DNA of 64,000 nucleotides from CAVQUE01 sp046290435. GTDB taxonomy: Bacteria; Actinomycetota; Acidimicrobiia; Acidimicrobiales; UBA8592. Each line of letters opens with the position of its first letter. Within the stretch, counting starts at the first letter, position 1. Positions 16,531 to 25,298 of this stretch are shown in pieces. A program made the position numbers and the translations under genes. A model generated the notes under the pieces. The model did not search any database. It saw only the letters and a list, made by a program, of their open reading frames with translations, and was not told where the DNA came from. The DNA lies in NCBI GenBank assembly GCA_046290435.1, contig JBKAGO010000032.1:248001-312000 (forward strand), in the 5' to 3' direction.

Positions 16531-17550
16531 ATGGCTACCAACCCACGGCACATGGCCACCAAGGCGATCCGGTCGACGCTGCGGTTCGGCGCCGAGCGGG
16601 TCGCATCGAGCGACCGGCTCATGAACGTCGTGTACGACCTCGTCAACGAGACCAACTTCGCGGGGCTCGCCGAGCACGAAGAGATGCTGAGCGACCGGAT
16701 CCGTGTCGAGGCCTACCACCGGGCCATCCATCGCAAGGTCTCGCCCGGCGACGTCGTCCTCGATCTGGGCACCGGCACCGGGCTCCTCGCGTTCATGGCC
16801 GCCAAGGCCGGCGCCGCCAAGGTCTACGCAGTCGAGCACTCCGACTTCATCGAGGTGGCCCGAGAGATCGCCCACCACAACCAGATCACCAACGTCGAGT
16901 TCATCCAGGTCAACAGTCGCGAGCTCACGCTCCCCGAGCCCGTCGATGTCGTGCTCCACGAGCAGATGGGCGACGAGCTGTTCAACGAGAACCTCGTCGA
17001 CAACCTGCTCGACGCCCGCGATCGCCTGCTCGCTCCAGGCGGGCGGATGCTGCCGGCGCGCTTCGCGCTGTTCGTCGAACCGGTGTCGTTCCATCCGGCG
17101 ATGCGGGTGCGGCGCTTCTGGAACATCGAGCTCCCCGACGGGATCGACCTGGCGCCCCTCGAGCACTCACCGGTGGCCGCACGCTTCGACACCGGCCGCT
17201 CCGAGCAGTTCTGGGCGCGGCCGGGGTCGGTCGCATCAGCGGTGTCGGCGCCAGCCCCGATCGTTGAGTTCGACCTCGCCACCCTCGACGACATCGGGGC
17301 GATCCCCATCGATCACGTCGTCGAGCGTCGCAGCCCCGACGACACGATCGTCGACGGGGCCTGCGTGTGGTTCGAGGCACGATTCGACGACGACACCGTG
17401 TTGTCGACCTCGCCGCTGGGCCCGCCGACCAGCTGGGGCAACCGGGTGTTCCGTATCGACCGCGAGCTCGCAGCCGGCGAGGCAATGCGCCTCTACGTGC
17501 ACCTCGGCAACGTCGTCGACCCCGCCACCTGGACCGTCGAGGTCCTCTGA
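16531..17550 (+). CDS. PRMT-like class I SAM-dependent methyltransferase
   Basis: 339 residues. SAM-binding motif I is VLDLGTGTGLLAFMAAKAGA (about residues 76-95), followed by KVYAVEHSDFIEVA. The region VVLHEQMGDELFNENLVDNL contains E144 and E153, placed like the double-E loop that holds the target arginine in protein arginine methyltransferases. RDRLLAPGGRMLPARF resembles the PRMT strand after that loop. The C-terminal half looks like the PRMT beta-barrel (FDDDTVLSTSPLGPPTSWGN). Bacterial members are uncommon and their targets mostly unknown. The UGA-containing peroxiredoxin-like gene starts 12 nt after the stop, so they are probably co-transcribed. Confidence 0.85.
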   Translation: MATNPRHMATKAIRSTLRFGAERVASSDRLMNVVYDLVNETNFAGLAEHEEMLSDRIRVEAYHRAIHRKVSPGDVVLDLGTGTGLLAFMAAKAGAAKVYAVEHSDFIEVAREIAHHNQITNVEFIQVNSRELTLPEPVDVVLHEQMGDELFNENLVDNLLDARDRLLAPGGRMLPARFALFVEPVSFHPAMRVRRFWNIELPDGIDLAPLEHSPVAARFDTGRSEQFWARPGSVASAVSAPAPIVEFDLATLDDIGAIPIDHVVERRSPDDTIVDGACVWFEARFDDDTVLSTSPLGPPTSWGNRVFRIDRELAAGEAMRLYVHLGNVVDPATWTVEVL

Positions 17551-17562
17551 ACAGGAGTCCCC

Positions 17563-18090
17563 ATGCAGACCGGAGACCTGGTCGCCGACTTCACCCTCAC
17601 CGACGACCGTGGTGCCCTCTGGCGGCTCTCCGAGCACCGGGGCACACCGGTGGTGCTGATCTTTCACCGTCACCTCATGTGACTGCCCTGCCAGGAGCAC
17701 CTGATCGCCGTGCGCGATCGCCTGCCCGAGTTCGGTGACGCCCACATCGTCGCCGTCACGTTCGCCCCGCCGGAGGAACTGCCCGCGCACCGGACACACC
17801 TCGAGCTGCCCTTCCCGATGCTGGCCGACCCCGACCGCGAGGCCTACCGGCAGTTCGACCTCGGCCGGGGCACGCTGCGAGACATCTGGAGCCTCGGCAC
17901 GATGAGGATGTACGCCCGGCTCCTGCGCCAGGGCCGCAAGCTGCGCCGTCCCACCCAGGACACCCGTCAACTCGGCGGTGATTTCGTCATCGACGCGCAG
18001 GGGCGCCTCGCCGCCGGCTTCTGGCCGGCGTCGCCCGACGACCGGCCCACCGTCGACACACTGATCGAGGCCGTTGCTGCCACCCGCTGA
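17563..18090 (+). CDS. Peroxiredoxin-like redoxin, probable selenoprotein (TGA = Sec40)
   Basis: 175 residues if the in-frame TGA at 17,680-17,682 is read as selenocysteine. The ATG at 17,563 has AGGAG before it and lies 12 nt after the PRMT-like gene. The N-terminus is a thioredoxin-fold start (GDLVADFTLTDDRGALWRLS, then GTPVVLIFHRHL), and the TGA falls at codon 40 in the sequence HLM-U-LPCQEHL. This gives a U-x-x-C redox motif exactly where related AhpC/TSA-like proteins have C-x-x-C. After the TGA the frame stays open for 135 codons and keeps family features (AHIVAVTFAPPEEL, LPFPMLADPDREAYRQFDLG, FVIDAQGRLAAGFWP). A SECIS-like hairpin follows the TGA. A nonsense mutation is the alternative, but its position would be a striking coincidence. 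It presumably reduces peroxides or thiols in the cytoplasm. Confidence 0.85.
17680..17720 (+). promoter_or_regulatory. UGA-Sec codon and SECIS-like hairpin
   Basis: Beginning 20 nt after the UGA, GATCGC (17,703-17,708), loop CGTGC, and GCGATC (17,714-17,719) form a perfect six-pair stem, extendable by one T-G wobble. The five-base loop starts 26 nt after the UGA and has G at its second position, which fits the known spacing and loop rule for bacterial SECIS elements recognised by SelB. Only folding by eye was possible. Confidence 0.65.
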
Positions 18091-18131
18091 GGCCGGGCAG
18101 GCGCCCGACTCCCACAGTACGGTCACGCTCC

Positions 18132-18659
18132 ATGAACGATCTCGCCGCAACGGTGCAACGGCTGGCCGACACCCAGGCCATCGCCGACGTGGTCGGTGCC
18201 CGCTACGCCAAGGCGCTGGATTGGCTGGACCTCGAACGCCTGAAGCTGTGTTTCTGGGAGGACGGGCACGTCGACTACGGGTTCTTCGTCGGCAACGCCC
18301 ACGAGTGGTGCGACGTCGTGATGCCCATCGAGGCGTCGTCGCTGCACCGGTTCCACTACGTGTTCAACATCCTCGTGGACATCGACGGCGACCGGGCGAC
18401 GGTCGAGTCCAACAGCCTGGCGGGCAGCCGCCGTCCCGGCGGCGACGACGGGCCGGTCATGCAGAGCCTCCACGGGAGCCGCTATCTCGACGTCGTCGAA
18501 CGACGTGACGACCAGTGGCGCATCCACGAGCGGACGGTCCTGTTGGAGTTCACCAACCGCTACCCGTCGCCCGACGCGCCCCACGGCGCGATCTCGGCAC
18601 TGCAGCTGGTCAGCGGTCTCGGCCCCGACGATCCCCGCTATCGCCCTTACGACCTCTGA
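18132..18659 (+). CDS. SnoaL-like / NTF2-fold protein
   Basis: 175 residues with the SnoaL_4/NTF2-like pattern: an N-terminal helix pair (TQAIADVVGARYAKALDWLD), then FWEDGHVDYGFFVGN, a pocket strand HRFHYVFNILVDIDGDRA, and the closing RYLDVVERRDDQWRIHERTV. Such proteins are small hydrolases, isomerases or dehydratases on lipid-like or aromatic substrates. No catalytic assignment is possible here. It follows the selenoprotein gene by 41 nt on the same strand and ends at a strong bidirectional terminator. Confidence 0.85.
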   Translation: MNDLAATVQRLADTQAIADVVGARYAKALDWLDLERLKLCFWEDGHVDYGFFVGNAHEWCDVVMPIEASSLHRFHYVFNILVDIDGDRATVESNSLAGSRRPGGDDGPVMQSLHGSRYLDVVERRDDQWRIHERTVLLEFTNRYPSPDAPHGAISALQLVSGLGPDDPRYRPYDL

Positions 18660-18725
18660 CGCCGATCCACGGCGGCTGCGCGTCAGAGAGCGGCTACGGC
18701 GGACGATCCACCGGAGCCGCACGCG

Positions 18726-18761
18726 CCGACGGGGCGCCGCCGGCGGGCAGCGCCCCGTCGG
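18726..18761. terminator. Strong 12-bp inverted repeat, bidirectional terminator
   Basis: CCGACGGGGCGC (18,726-18,737) pairs perfectly with GCGCCCCGTCGG (18,750-18,761) around a 12-nt loop. It separates the SnoaL-like gene (+) from katG (-), which converge here. Confidence 0.8.
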
Positions 18762-18775
18762 ACCCGTGATCCGAT

Positions 18776-20983
18776 CTATCGGTGCAGATCGAAGCGGTCG
18801 TTCTCCATGACCTTCACCCATCCGGCGACGAAGTGACGCAGGAAGTCCTCCTCGCCGCCCGCGGCGGCGAACTCCTCGGCGAGGGCCCGGAGCTGGCTGT
18901 TCGCTCCGAAGATGAGGTCGACCCTGGTGGCCTTCCACCTCAGGTCACCCGACGACCGGTCGCGCCCTTCGTAGGTGTCCTCGGACTCGTCTACAGACGC
19001 CCACTTCGTCCGCATGTCGAGGAGGTTGACGAAGAAGTCGTTGGTCAGCTGGCCCTTGCGGTGGGTGAACTCGCCGTACCCCTCGTCGCCGACGTTGTTG
19101 CCGATGACGCGCAGGCCACCGACGAGGGCGGTCATCTGCGGTGCGGTCAGGTTGAGCATGAACGCCTTGTCGATGAGGAGATGCTCGGTCGGCACCGCAC
19201 CGAACTTGGCGACGTAGTTCCGGAAGCCGTCGGCCTGGGGTTCGAGCCACTGGAACGAATCGACGTCGGTGTCCTCCTGGGAGGCGTCGGTACGGCCTGG
19301 CGTGAACGGGACGGTGATGTCGTGGCCGGCCGCTCGGGCGGCCGCCTCGACGGCGACGGTCCCGCCGAGCACGATGAGGTCGGACAGCGAGACCTGGGCA
19401 CCGCCCCGGCGGTTGAAGTCCGAACGGATCTCGTCGAGCTTCGAGATCACCGGTCCGACGCCCGCCTGCACGTTGGCGTCCCACTCGCTCATCGGCGACA
19501 GACGGATACGGGCGCCGTTGGCACCACCGCGGTAATCGGTGCGACGGTAGGTCGACGCCGACGCCCATGCAGTCTTGACGAGCTGTTCGTTGGTCAGCCC
19601 CGAACCGAGAATGATCGAGGCGAGCTCGGCGATCTCGCCCTCGCCGATCATCGCACCCTCGTGCGCCGGCACGTTGTCCTGCCACAGGTACTGCTCGTCG
19701 GGCAACTGCGGACCGGTGTAGCGGATCGCCGGACCCATGTCGCGGTGGAGCAACTTGAACCAGGCCTTGGCGAACGCATCGGCCAGCTGATCGGGGTTCT
19801 CGTGGAAGCGCTTCGAGATCTCCAGGTAGTCGGGATCGGTGATCATGGCCATGTCCGCCGTCGACATGGTGGGCGGGTTCATCTTGCCCTCGATGTGGGC
19901 GTCGGGGACCCAGAAGCCGTCCTTCACCTCGCGGGGCTGCCACTGCTTGGCGCCTGCGGGCGATTCGGTCAGCTCCCACTCGTGGGAGAAGATCGTGTCG
20001 AGGTACTTGTTGTCCCACTGGGTCGGTGTGGGCGTCCAGGCACCCTCGAGACCCGACGTCAGCGTGTACTCGCCGAAGCCGGTCTCGTGGGAGTTCGCCC
20101 AACCGAACCCCTGGTCGGCCAGCCCCCCAGCTTCGGGTTCGGGACCGTGGAACTCCGGCGATACGGCGCCGTGCATCTTGCCGAACGTGTGCCCACCGAC
20201 GGTGAGCGCCACCGTCTCCTCGTCGTTCATGGCCATCCGCCCGAACGTCTCGCGGATGTCCTGGGCCGAGCGCATCGCGTCGGGGATGCCGTTGGGCCCT
20301 TCGGGATTGACGTAGATCAGCCCCATCTGGACCGCTGCGAGCGGGTTGTCGAGGGTGCGGCTGCCATCCTCGAAGCTGCCCGTATACCGCTCCTCGTCGA
20401 TCGAGAGCCACTCGTTCTCGGGGCCCCAGTAGATGTCGTCCTCCGGTGCCCAGATGTCGGCGCGACCGAACGAGAAGCCGGCCGTGCGGAACCCCATGGT
20501 CTCGAGGGCGCGGTTGCCGGCGAGGACGAACAGATCCGCCCAGGAGACCCTCTTGCCGTACTTCTGCTTGATCGGCAGCAGCAGGCGGCGGGCCTTGTCC
20601 AGGTTGCCGTTGTCGGGCCAGGAGTTGAGCGGGGCGTACCGCTGTGCGCCGGTGCCGGCGCCGCCGCGACCATCGCTCACCCGGTAGGTGCCGGCGGCGT
20701 GCCAGCTCATGCGGATGAAGAACGGGCCGTAGTGACCCCAGTCCGCGGGCCACCAGTCCTGCGAATCGGTCATCAGCGCGTCGAGGTCGCTCGCCAGGGC
20801 ATCGAAGTCGAGCTCCGACAGTGCGCTGCGGTACGTGTAGTCGGGGTGGAAGGGAGTGGAATCCGGATGGGCCTGGTGCAGGATCCGCAGGTTCAGGGCG
20901 TTCGGCCACCACTTCTCGTTGGACTGGAACTCCGACGAGGTGAGGGCACCCCATTCTGCGGAGAGACGCTCTTGTTCGCTCAT
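18776..20983 (-). CDS. katG: Catalase-peroxidase KatG
   Basis: 735 residues, the normal length. A bifunctional haem enzyme that removes hydrogen peroxide. The distal site is IRMSWHAAGTY (R91, W94, H95). The crosslinked Met-Tyr-Trp adduct residues are all present: W94, Y224 in GLIYVNPEGPNG and M250 in GRMAMND. The proximal haem ligand is H265 in TVGGHTFGKMHG. The second, non-catalytic domain follows from about residue 420. AGGAG lies 6 nt before the ATG. A [3Fe-4S]-type ferredoxin gene lies just upstream on the same strand. No FurA gene is adjacent. Confidence 0.97.
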   Translation of the reverse strand: MSEQERLSAEWGALTSSEFQSNEKWWPNALNLRILHQAHPDSTPFHPDYTYRSALSELDFDALASDLDALMTDSQDWWPADWGHYGPFFIRMSWHAAGTYRVSDGRGGAGTGAQRYAPLNSWPDNGNLDKARRLLLPIKQKYGKRVSWADLFVLAGNRALETMGFRTAGFSFGRADIWAPEDDIYWGPENEWLSIDEERYTGSFEDGSRTLDNPLAAVQMGLIYVNPEGPNGIPDAMRSAQDIRETFGRMAMNDEETVALTVGGHTFGKMHGAVSPEFHGPEPEAGGLADQGFGWANSHETGFGEYTLTSGLEGAWTPTPTQWDNKYLDTIFSHEWELTESPAGAKQWQPREVKDGFWVPDAHIEGKMNPPTMSTADMAMITDPDYLEISKRFHENPDQLADAFAKAWFKLLHRDMGPAIRYTGPQLPDEQYLWQDNVPAHEGAMIGEGEIAELASIILGSGLTNEQLVKTAWASASTYRRTDYRGGANGARIRLSPMSEWDANVQAGVGPVISKLDEIRSDFNRRGGAQVSLSDLIVLGGTVAVEAAARAAGHDITVPFTPGRTDASQEDTDVDSFQWLEPQADGFRNYVAKFGAVPTEHLLIDKAFMLNLTAPQMTALVGGLRVIGNNVGDEGYGEFTHRKGQLTNDFFVNLLDMRTKWASVDESEDTYEGRDRSSGDLRWKATRVDLIFGANSQLRALAEEFAAAGGEEDFLRHFVAGWVKVMENDRFDLHR

Positions 20984-21108
20984 GGCTACTCCTGACGTTG
21001 GTGGTCGGATCTGCTGGTTTGTGTTTCGGGATCGGGGCGAACCGACGGCGGTCACCTCGAGATCGCTGTGGCGCCGCGTCCGACCATGATCAGGAGGCGG
21101 TCCGGCAC

Positions 21109-21342
21109 TCACAGCTCGATGAAGATGCACTCCCCCGGGCACTCCTCGGCCGACTCGATCACCGCTTCCTCCTGGCCCTGGGGGACGAGGGCCAGACCCT
21201 CGGCTCCGCCCGGGTCGGAGAAGACCCTCGAGCCTTCCTGCACGTACGCCAAGCCATCATCGAGGAGCGTGAACACGTCGGGTGCGATCTCCTCGCACAA
21301 GCCATCTCCGGTGCACAGATCCTGATCGATCCAGACCTTCAT
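21109..21342 (-). CDS. Ferredoxin, [3Fe-4S] type
   Basis: 77 residues. KVWIDQDLCTGDGLCEEIAP gives the Cx5C pair (C10, C16) and the C-terminal AEECPGECIFIEL supplies the third ligand in a CP motif plus one extra cysteine. This arrangement is usual for the small ferredoxins that feed actinobacterial P450s, so it may serve the orphan P450 at 6 kb; that is inference. Its ATG overlaps the stop of the HTH gene by 4 nt (ATGA), indicating translational coupling. Confidence 0.9.
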   Translation of the reverse strand: MKVWIDQDLCTGDGLCEEIAPDVFTLLDDGLAYVQEGSRVFSDPGGAEGLALVPQGQEEAVIESAEECPGECIFIEL

Positions 21343-21677
21343 GTTGGCGCCTCCACATCGGTTCGGATGGCGGCGAGATGCTCCACCCGGGCCACGAAGC
21401 CCGGCGAGCGGCGCATCCGCGCCCCGATCTCGGCGTGCGACGATCCCTTGGCGCGGGCTTTCAGGACCGTGCGCTCCAGCGGCGTCGCGCCGGCGGAGCG
21501 GGTCGTCGTCCGCGGCGAACGCGGCAGCGCAGAGAGCTCGAGGATCCGCTCGACGTGGCCCGGCGAGCACCGGAAACGCCAGGCGATCTCCGGATGGGAC
21601 AGGCCGTCGGCGGCGAGGCGCCTGATCACCCGTTCTTTCGGGCGTAGTTGTCCGGCCGGGTTCGCGATCTCGTTCAT
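21339..21677 (-). CDS. Small helix-turn-helix protein
   Basis: 112 residues with two HTH-like repeats: PKERVIRRLAADGLSHPEIA-WRFRCSPGHVERIL, and LERTVLKARAKGSSHAEIGA-RMRRSPGFVARVEHL. Each resembles a sigma region 4/LuxR-type helix-turn-helix. The rest is a basic linker. It probably binds DNA and may regulate the ferredoxin gene with which it overlaps. The ATG at 21,677 is the first in frame near the conserved part. Confidence 0.75.
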   Translation of the reverse strand: MNEIANPAGQLRPKERVIRRLAADGLSHPEIAWRFRCSPGHVERILELSALPRSPRTTTRSAGATPLERTVLKARAKGSSHAEIGARMRRSPGFVARVEHLAAIRTDVEAPT

Positions 21678-21924
21678 CGCGCCATGACTGCCCGTTCGGT
21701 CAGCGGTCGAAACCACCCGGCATGGTGCCGGGGAAGGCTGCCGATACCTTCTGGGCCCGGCCGAGTACGGTGGCAGTGACCCAGCCGGGGTTTCCGGCTG
21801 GTGGGCTCGCCGACGGGTATCGATTCCGCCGTCCACGCGAGCCGCCCGTATCGCCGGGCCCGCCGGATCATCGTTCGAGGCGGACGGCGAGCCTCCGTCC
21901 GCGATGTGCGGACAAGGAGCACCT

Positions 21925-23052
21925 TTGTCCCTCACCTCCGCCCACCCGGGCACCTCCGAGTCCCCTGATCGCGCGCCCGTGCAGACCGGCGCCGACCAGA
22001 CCAGCGGCCTGGCGGCCCTGTGGCGTTCGGTGCTGCCGACCGAAGCCGAGATCAGATCGGCGCGCCGGCGCCTGCACCTCAAGGCCGCCTTCATCGCTGC
22101 CCTGGTCGCTGCGAGCTACGGGGCGCTCGTCATCGACGAAAGCAGCCTGCTGCTGCGCTTCGCCAGCGCGGCGGTGCTCGTCACCGGGTTGATCGCCACG
22201 GCCACCAGCATCATGCACGACGCCAACCACGGCGCGTTCTCCCGCAGCCAACGCCTCGATCGTGTCGTCTCCTATGTCGCCGACGGCCTGGGCACCAGTT
22301 CGTTCATGTGGCGGTTCAAGCACAACGTGTTGCACCACGGTGCAACGAACGTCGAAGGCATCGACAGCGACATCGACCAACCCCCCTTCGCCCGCCTGTC
22401 TCCTGGTCAGCCCTGGCGGCGGTGGCACCGGTACCAGCACATCTATCTGTGGCCGCTCTATGGGTTCATGGCGCTCAAGAACCTTCTCATCGGCGACCTC
22501 CGCAACGTCATCACGGGACGCATCGGCCCCCAGGAGATGCGCCATCGCCCCGCGCCGGCCGACATCGCCCGGATCGTCGCGGGCAAGGTCGCTCACATCG
22601 CGGTCTTCGTGGTCATCCCGTTGCTGTTCAACCCCTGGTGGGCCGTCCTCGCCTTCTACGTCGCGATGTCGTGGGTGGTCGGCTTCGTGCTCGCCGTGAC
22701 GTTCCAGCTCGCCCATTGCGTCGACGAGACGGACGCCGTCGACGAGTCCGAGTCGCACCGCGGTGCCGCGTTCGCCCCCCACCAGCTCCGCACGACCGCG
22801 AACATCGCGTCACCGGTGCCGGTCGCCGGGCATCTGTTCCGTTGGATCGTCGGCGGTCTCGATCACCAGATCGAGCACCACCTGGCGCCCCGGCTGCCAC
22901 ACACGATCTACCCGTCACTCGGCAGACGCTTCCGTGCCCAGTGCCTCGAGCACGGCTTCGACCACAAACGCCACCGCGGGGTCTGGGCCGCCATCGGCTC
23001 CCACGCCCGGTGGTTGCACCAGATGGGTCGCCCGATCCCGCCGCCGTCCTGA
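21925..23052 (+). CDS. Fatty acid desaturase, membrane di-iron
   Basis: 375 residues with hydrophobic segments grouped in pairs. Three histidine boxes are clear: HDANHG (box 1), HNVLHH (box 2) and QIEHH (box 3, preceded by GGLDH). These bind the two irons used to insert double bonds in acyl chains. The box pattern with QIEHH resembles front-end or sphingolipid-type acyl-lipid desaturases. A TTG at 21,925 preceded by AAGGAG with a 5-nt spacer looks like the real start; an ATG at 21,904 is in frame 21 nt upstream. Confidence 0.93.
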   Translation: MSLTSAHPGTSESPDRAPVQTGADQTSGLAALWRSVLPTEAEIRSARRRLHLKAAFIAALVAASYGALVIDESSLLLRFASAAVLVTGLIATATSIMHDANHGAFSRSQRLDRVVSYVADGLGTSSFMWRFKHNVLHHGATNVEGIDSDIDQPPFARLSPGQPWRRWHRYQHIYLWPLYGFMALKNLLIGDLRNVITGRIGPQEMRHRPAPADIARIVAGKVAHIAVFVVIPLLFNPWWAVLAFYVAMSWVVGFVLAVTFQLAHCVDETDAVDESESHRGAAFAPHQLRTTANIASPVPVAGHLFRWIVGGLDHQIEHHLAPRLPHTIYPSLGRRFRAQCLEHGFDHKRHRGVWAAIGSHARWLHQMGRPIPPPS

Positions 23053-23340
23053 GCGCCGGCGCCGACGGTCGACCGCCGGCCGCCACCGCTGGAGGTGGAC
23101 GAGGGGGAGGCGCTGTCCCCAAGGCGTCGTCCACCGGTAGGGTGATGACACGCACCCGGTAGGGACGCCTCGTTTGGACAGCCACGACCTGCTCGGTCGA
23201 TCTGCCACAGGCCCGACGCCTCTCCTGAACGAGAGGGGCATCATGTCCCGTAAGGTCCCATCCATCCCCCGACCCCACCAGGGTCTCCGACGATCCCACC
23301 GCCCGCCCTCGGGCGCCCGCACTGCGATAGCGGGGTCGTC

Positions 23341-23631
23341 ATGTTGAAGCTCGACTGGCAGTGGATCCGCGTCGGTACCCCGGTCCTGGTGCACGAGCCG
23401 ACCGACCCGCTCGCGCCCCTGCGCCGCGGCGTCGTCGTCATCGCCCAACGCGAGCCTCACCGCACCCGCGTCGGCATCCGCCTGACCTCGACCGACGAAT
23501 CCTCGACCCCCATCTGGCCCTCGGCAAACGACGTCCACCTCGACCCCCACCGCGCCGACGACCCGTGTTGGCGATGCGACGAGGCAGCTGCCGCGCACGC
23601 AGCGACCACCGCCGACGCTGCGCGTTCCTGA
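23341..23631 (+). CDS. Small hypothetical protein upstream of groEL
   Basis: 96 residues, not recognised. It starts LKLDWQWIRVGTPVLVHEPT, a small beta-rich pattern, continues PLRRGVVVIAQREPHRTRVG, and ends with a CWRC pair followed by an alanine-rich tail. The CxxC pair could hold metal or be redox active. It is on the same strand as groEL, 89 nt upstream. The stretch between the desaturase and this gene (23,053-23,340) shows no gene and no CIRCE element. Confidence 0.6.
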   Translation: MLKLDWQWIRVGTPVLVHEPTDPLAPLRRGVVVIAQREPHRTRVGIRLTSTDESSTPIWPSANDVHLDPHRADDPCWRCDEAAAAHAATTADAARS

Positions 23632-23720
23632 CCGGACCCGTCACGCCGAGCCACGGGCACTCGGCCCAGCTCCCTCCCCTCACCCCTTTCCCCTCCCACC
23701 CCGAGAGAAGCACGACCACA

Positions 23721-25298
23721 ATGGCCAAGACCATCGCATACGCGGACGAAGCCCGGCGCGAGCTGGCACGAGGTGTCGCCGCCCTGGCCGACGCCGTCAG
23801 CATCACCCTCGGGCCGAAGGGGCGCAACGTCGTGTTGGCCCGCCCGTTCGGCTTGCCGACCGTGACCAACGACGGTGCGACGATCGCCGCCGAGGTGGGC
23901 CTGCCCGATGCCCTGGCCGACATGGGCAGCCAGCTGGTCCGCCAGGTCGCTCTGGCCACCAACGAAGCCGCCGGCGACGGCACCACCACGGCCACGGTGC
24001 TGGCCCGGTCGATGATCGACGAGGGCCTGCGCAACGTCACCGCGGGAGCGAACCCCATGGCGGTCGCTCGGGGCATGCGTGCCGCCACGGCTTGTGCGCT
24101 CGAAGCCATCACCGCCATGGCGTCTCCGGTCGAGGACCGTGCTGACATCGCCGCGGTGGCGACCATCGCAGGCGGCGACGAGGGCATCGGCGAGATCCTC
24201 GGCGAGGCCTTCGACCGAGTGGGGCGCCACGGCGTCATCACGGTCGAGAACGCCAACAGCTTCGGGCTCGAACTCGCCTTCGGCGAGGGGACCGAACTCG
24301 ACGCCGGCTACATATCCCCGTACTTCGTCACCGACGCCGCCCGCATGGAGAGCGTCCACACCGACTGCCACGTGCTGATCTACGACGGCCGCATCTCGGC
24401 GGTCGCGGACCTCCTGCCGATCCTCGAGGAGGTCGCGGCCACGGGCCGGCCGCTGCTGATCATTGCGGCGAACGTCGAGGGCGCCGCGTTGTCGACGCTG
24501 GTGGTCAACAGCGTCAAGGCGACGTTCACCTCGGTGGCCGTGAAGGCGCCGGGCATCGGACGGCACCGGGCCGAGACCCTGGCCGACGTGGCGGTGCTCA
24601 CCGGGGCACGGGTCCTGGGCGAGGAGATGGGCACATCGATCGCGGCGGTGGAGCTCGGCGACCTCGGCCGAGCCCGCAAGGTGGTGGTCACGAAGGACTC
24701 GACGACGATCATCGACGGTGGCGCCGATCCCGCCGAGGTCGAGGCCCGCCTCGCGCAGGTGCGCCGCGAGATCGAGACCACCGACGACAGCTACGACCGC
24801 ACCCAGGCCGAACAGCGACTGGCCCGCCTGACCGGCGGGGTCGCGACCATCGGCGTGGGCGCCGCATCGGAGACCGAACTGACCGAACGCAAGTTCCGGA
24901 TCGAGGACGCGGTCAACGCGACCCGCGCCGCGATCGCCGAGGGCGTCGTGCCCGGCGGCGGCACCGCACTGCTGCGGGCCCGGCCGGCCGTCGAGGCCAT
25001 GATCGCCTCGTTGCGCGACAGCGACGAGGCCACCGGCGCTCGGGTGGTGTGGCATGCGCTGGCAGCGCCGACCCGTCAGATCGCCGAGAACGCCGGCCAC
25101 GATCCCGGCGTGGTCGCAGGTCGGGTCGAAGCCGAGCTCGGCGACATCGGCTACAACGCCGCCACCGACGTCTACGAGGACCTGACGAAGGCCGGCATCA
25201 TCGACCCGGTCATGGTGGTGAAAGCTGCGCTGGCGAACGCCGGCTCGGTCTCGGCGCTCGTGCTCACCACCGAGTGCATCCTCGCGGAGGCCCGATGA
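23721..25298 (+). CDS. groEL: GroEL-type chaperonin (60 kDa), solitary paralogue
   Basis: 525 residues. A ring-forming ATP-dependent folding chaperone. Typical elements: LADAVSITLGPKGRNVVLAR and TVTNDGATIAAEV (ATP site), AGDGTTTATVLARSMI, the apical-domain GVITVENANSF, KAPGIGRHRAETLADVAVLT, and the catalytic EDAVNATRAAIAEGVVPGGG. The C-terminus ends TECILAEAR without a Gly-Gly-Met tail. No groES gene is adjacent, and a short zinc-ribbon gene overlaps its stop. It diverges from housekeeping GroEL in several places (for instance ARPFGLPTV instead of the usual KSFGAPTIT), so it is probably a second, specialised copy. Confidence 0.95.
   Translation: MAKTIAYADEARRELARGVAALADAVSITLGPKGRNVVLARPFGLPTVTNDGATIAAEVGLPDALADMGSQLVRQVALATNEAAGDGTTTATVLARSMIDEGLRNVTAGANPMAVARGMRAATACALEAITAMASPVEDRADIAAVATIAGGDEGIGEILGEAFDRVGRHGVITVENANSFGLELAFGEGTELDAGYISPYFVTDAARMESVHTDCHVLIYDGRISAVADLLPILEEVAATGRPLLIIAANVEGAALSTLVVNSVKATFTSVAVKAPGIGRHRAETLADVAVLTGARVLGEEMGTSIAAVELGDLGRARKVVVTKDSTTIIDGGADPAEVEARLAQVRREIETTDDSYDRTQAEQRLARLTGGVATIGVGAASETELTERKFRIEDAVNATRAAIAEGVVPGGGTALLRARPAVEAMIASLRDSDEATGARVVWHALAAPTRQIAENAGHDPGVVAGRVEAELGDIGYNAATDVYEDLTKAGIIDPVMVVKAALANAGSVSALVLTTECILAEAR

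Noticed and set aside
17680..17682. TGA as a simple nonsense mutation splitting the redoxin gene
   Set aside because: The codon is exactly at the catalytic position, flanking conservation continues and a SECIS-like hairpin follows. It remains the main alternative until selenocysteine genes are looked for.
18782..20995. A 737-codon plus-strand frame
   Set aside because: Exactly antisense to katG, which has all catalytic residues.
23053..23720. CIRCE-type HrcA operator or groES gene upstream of groEL
   Set aside because: No inverted TTAGCACTC-type repeat and no groES-like sequence was found in this stretch.
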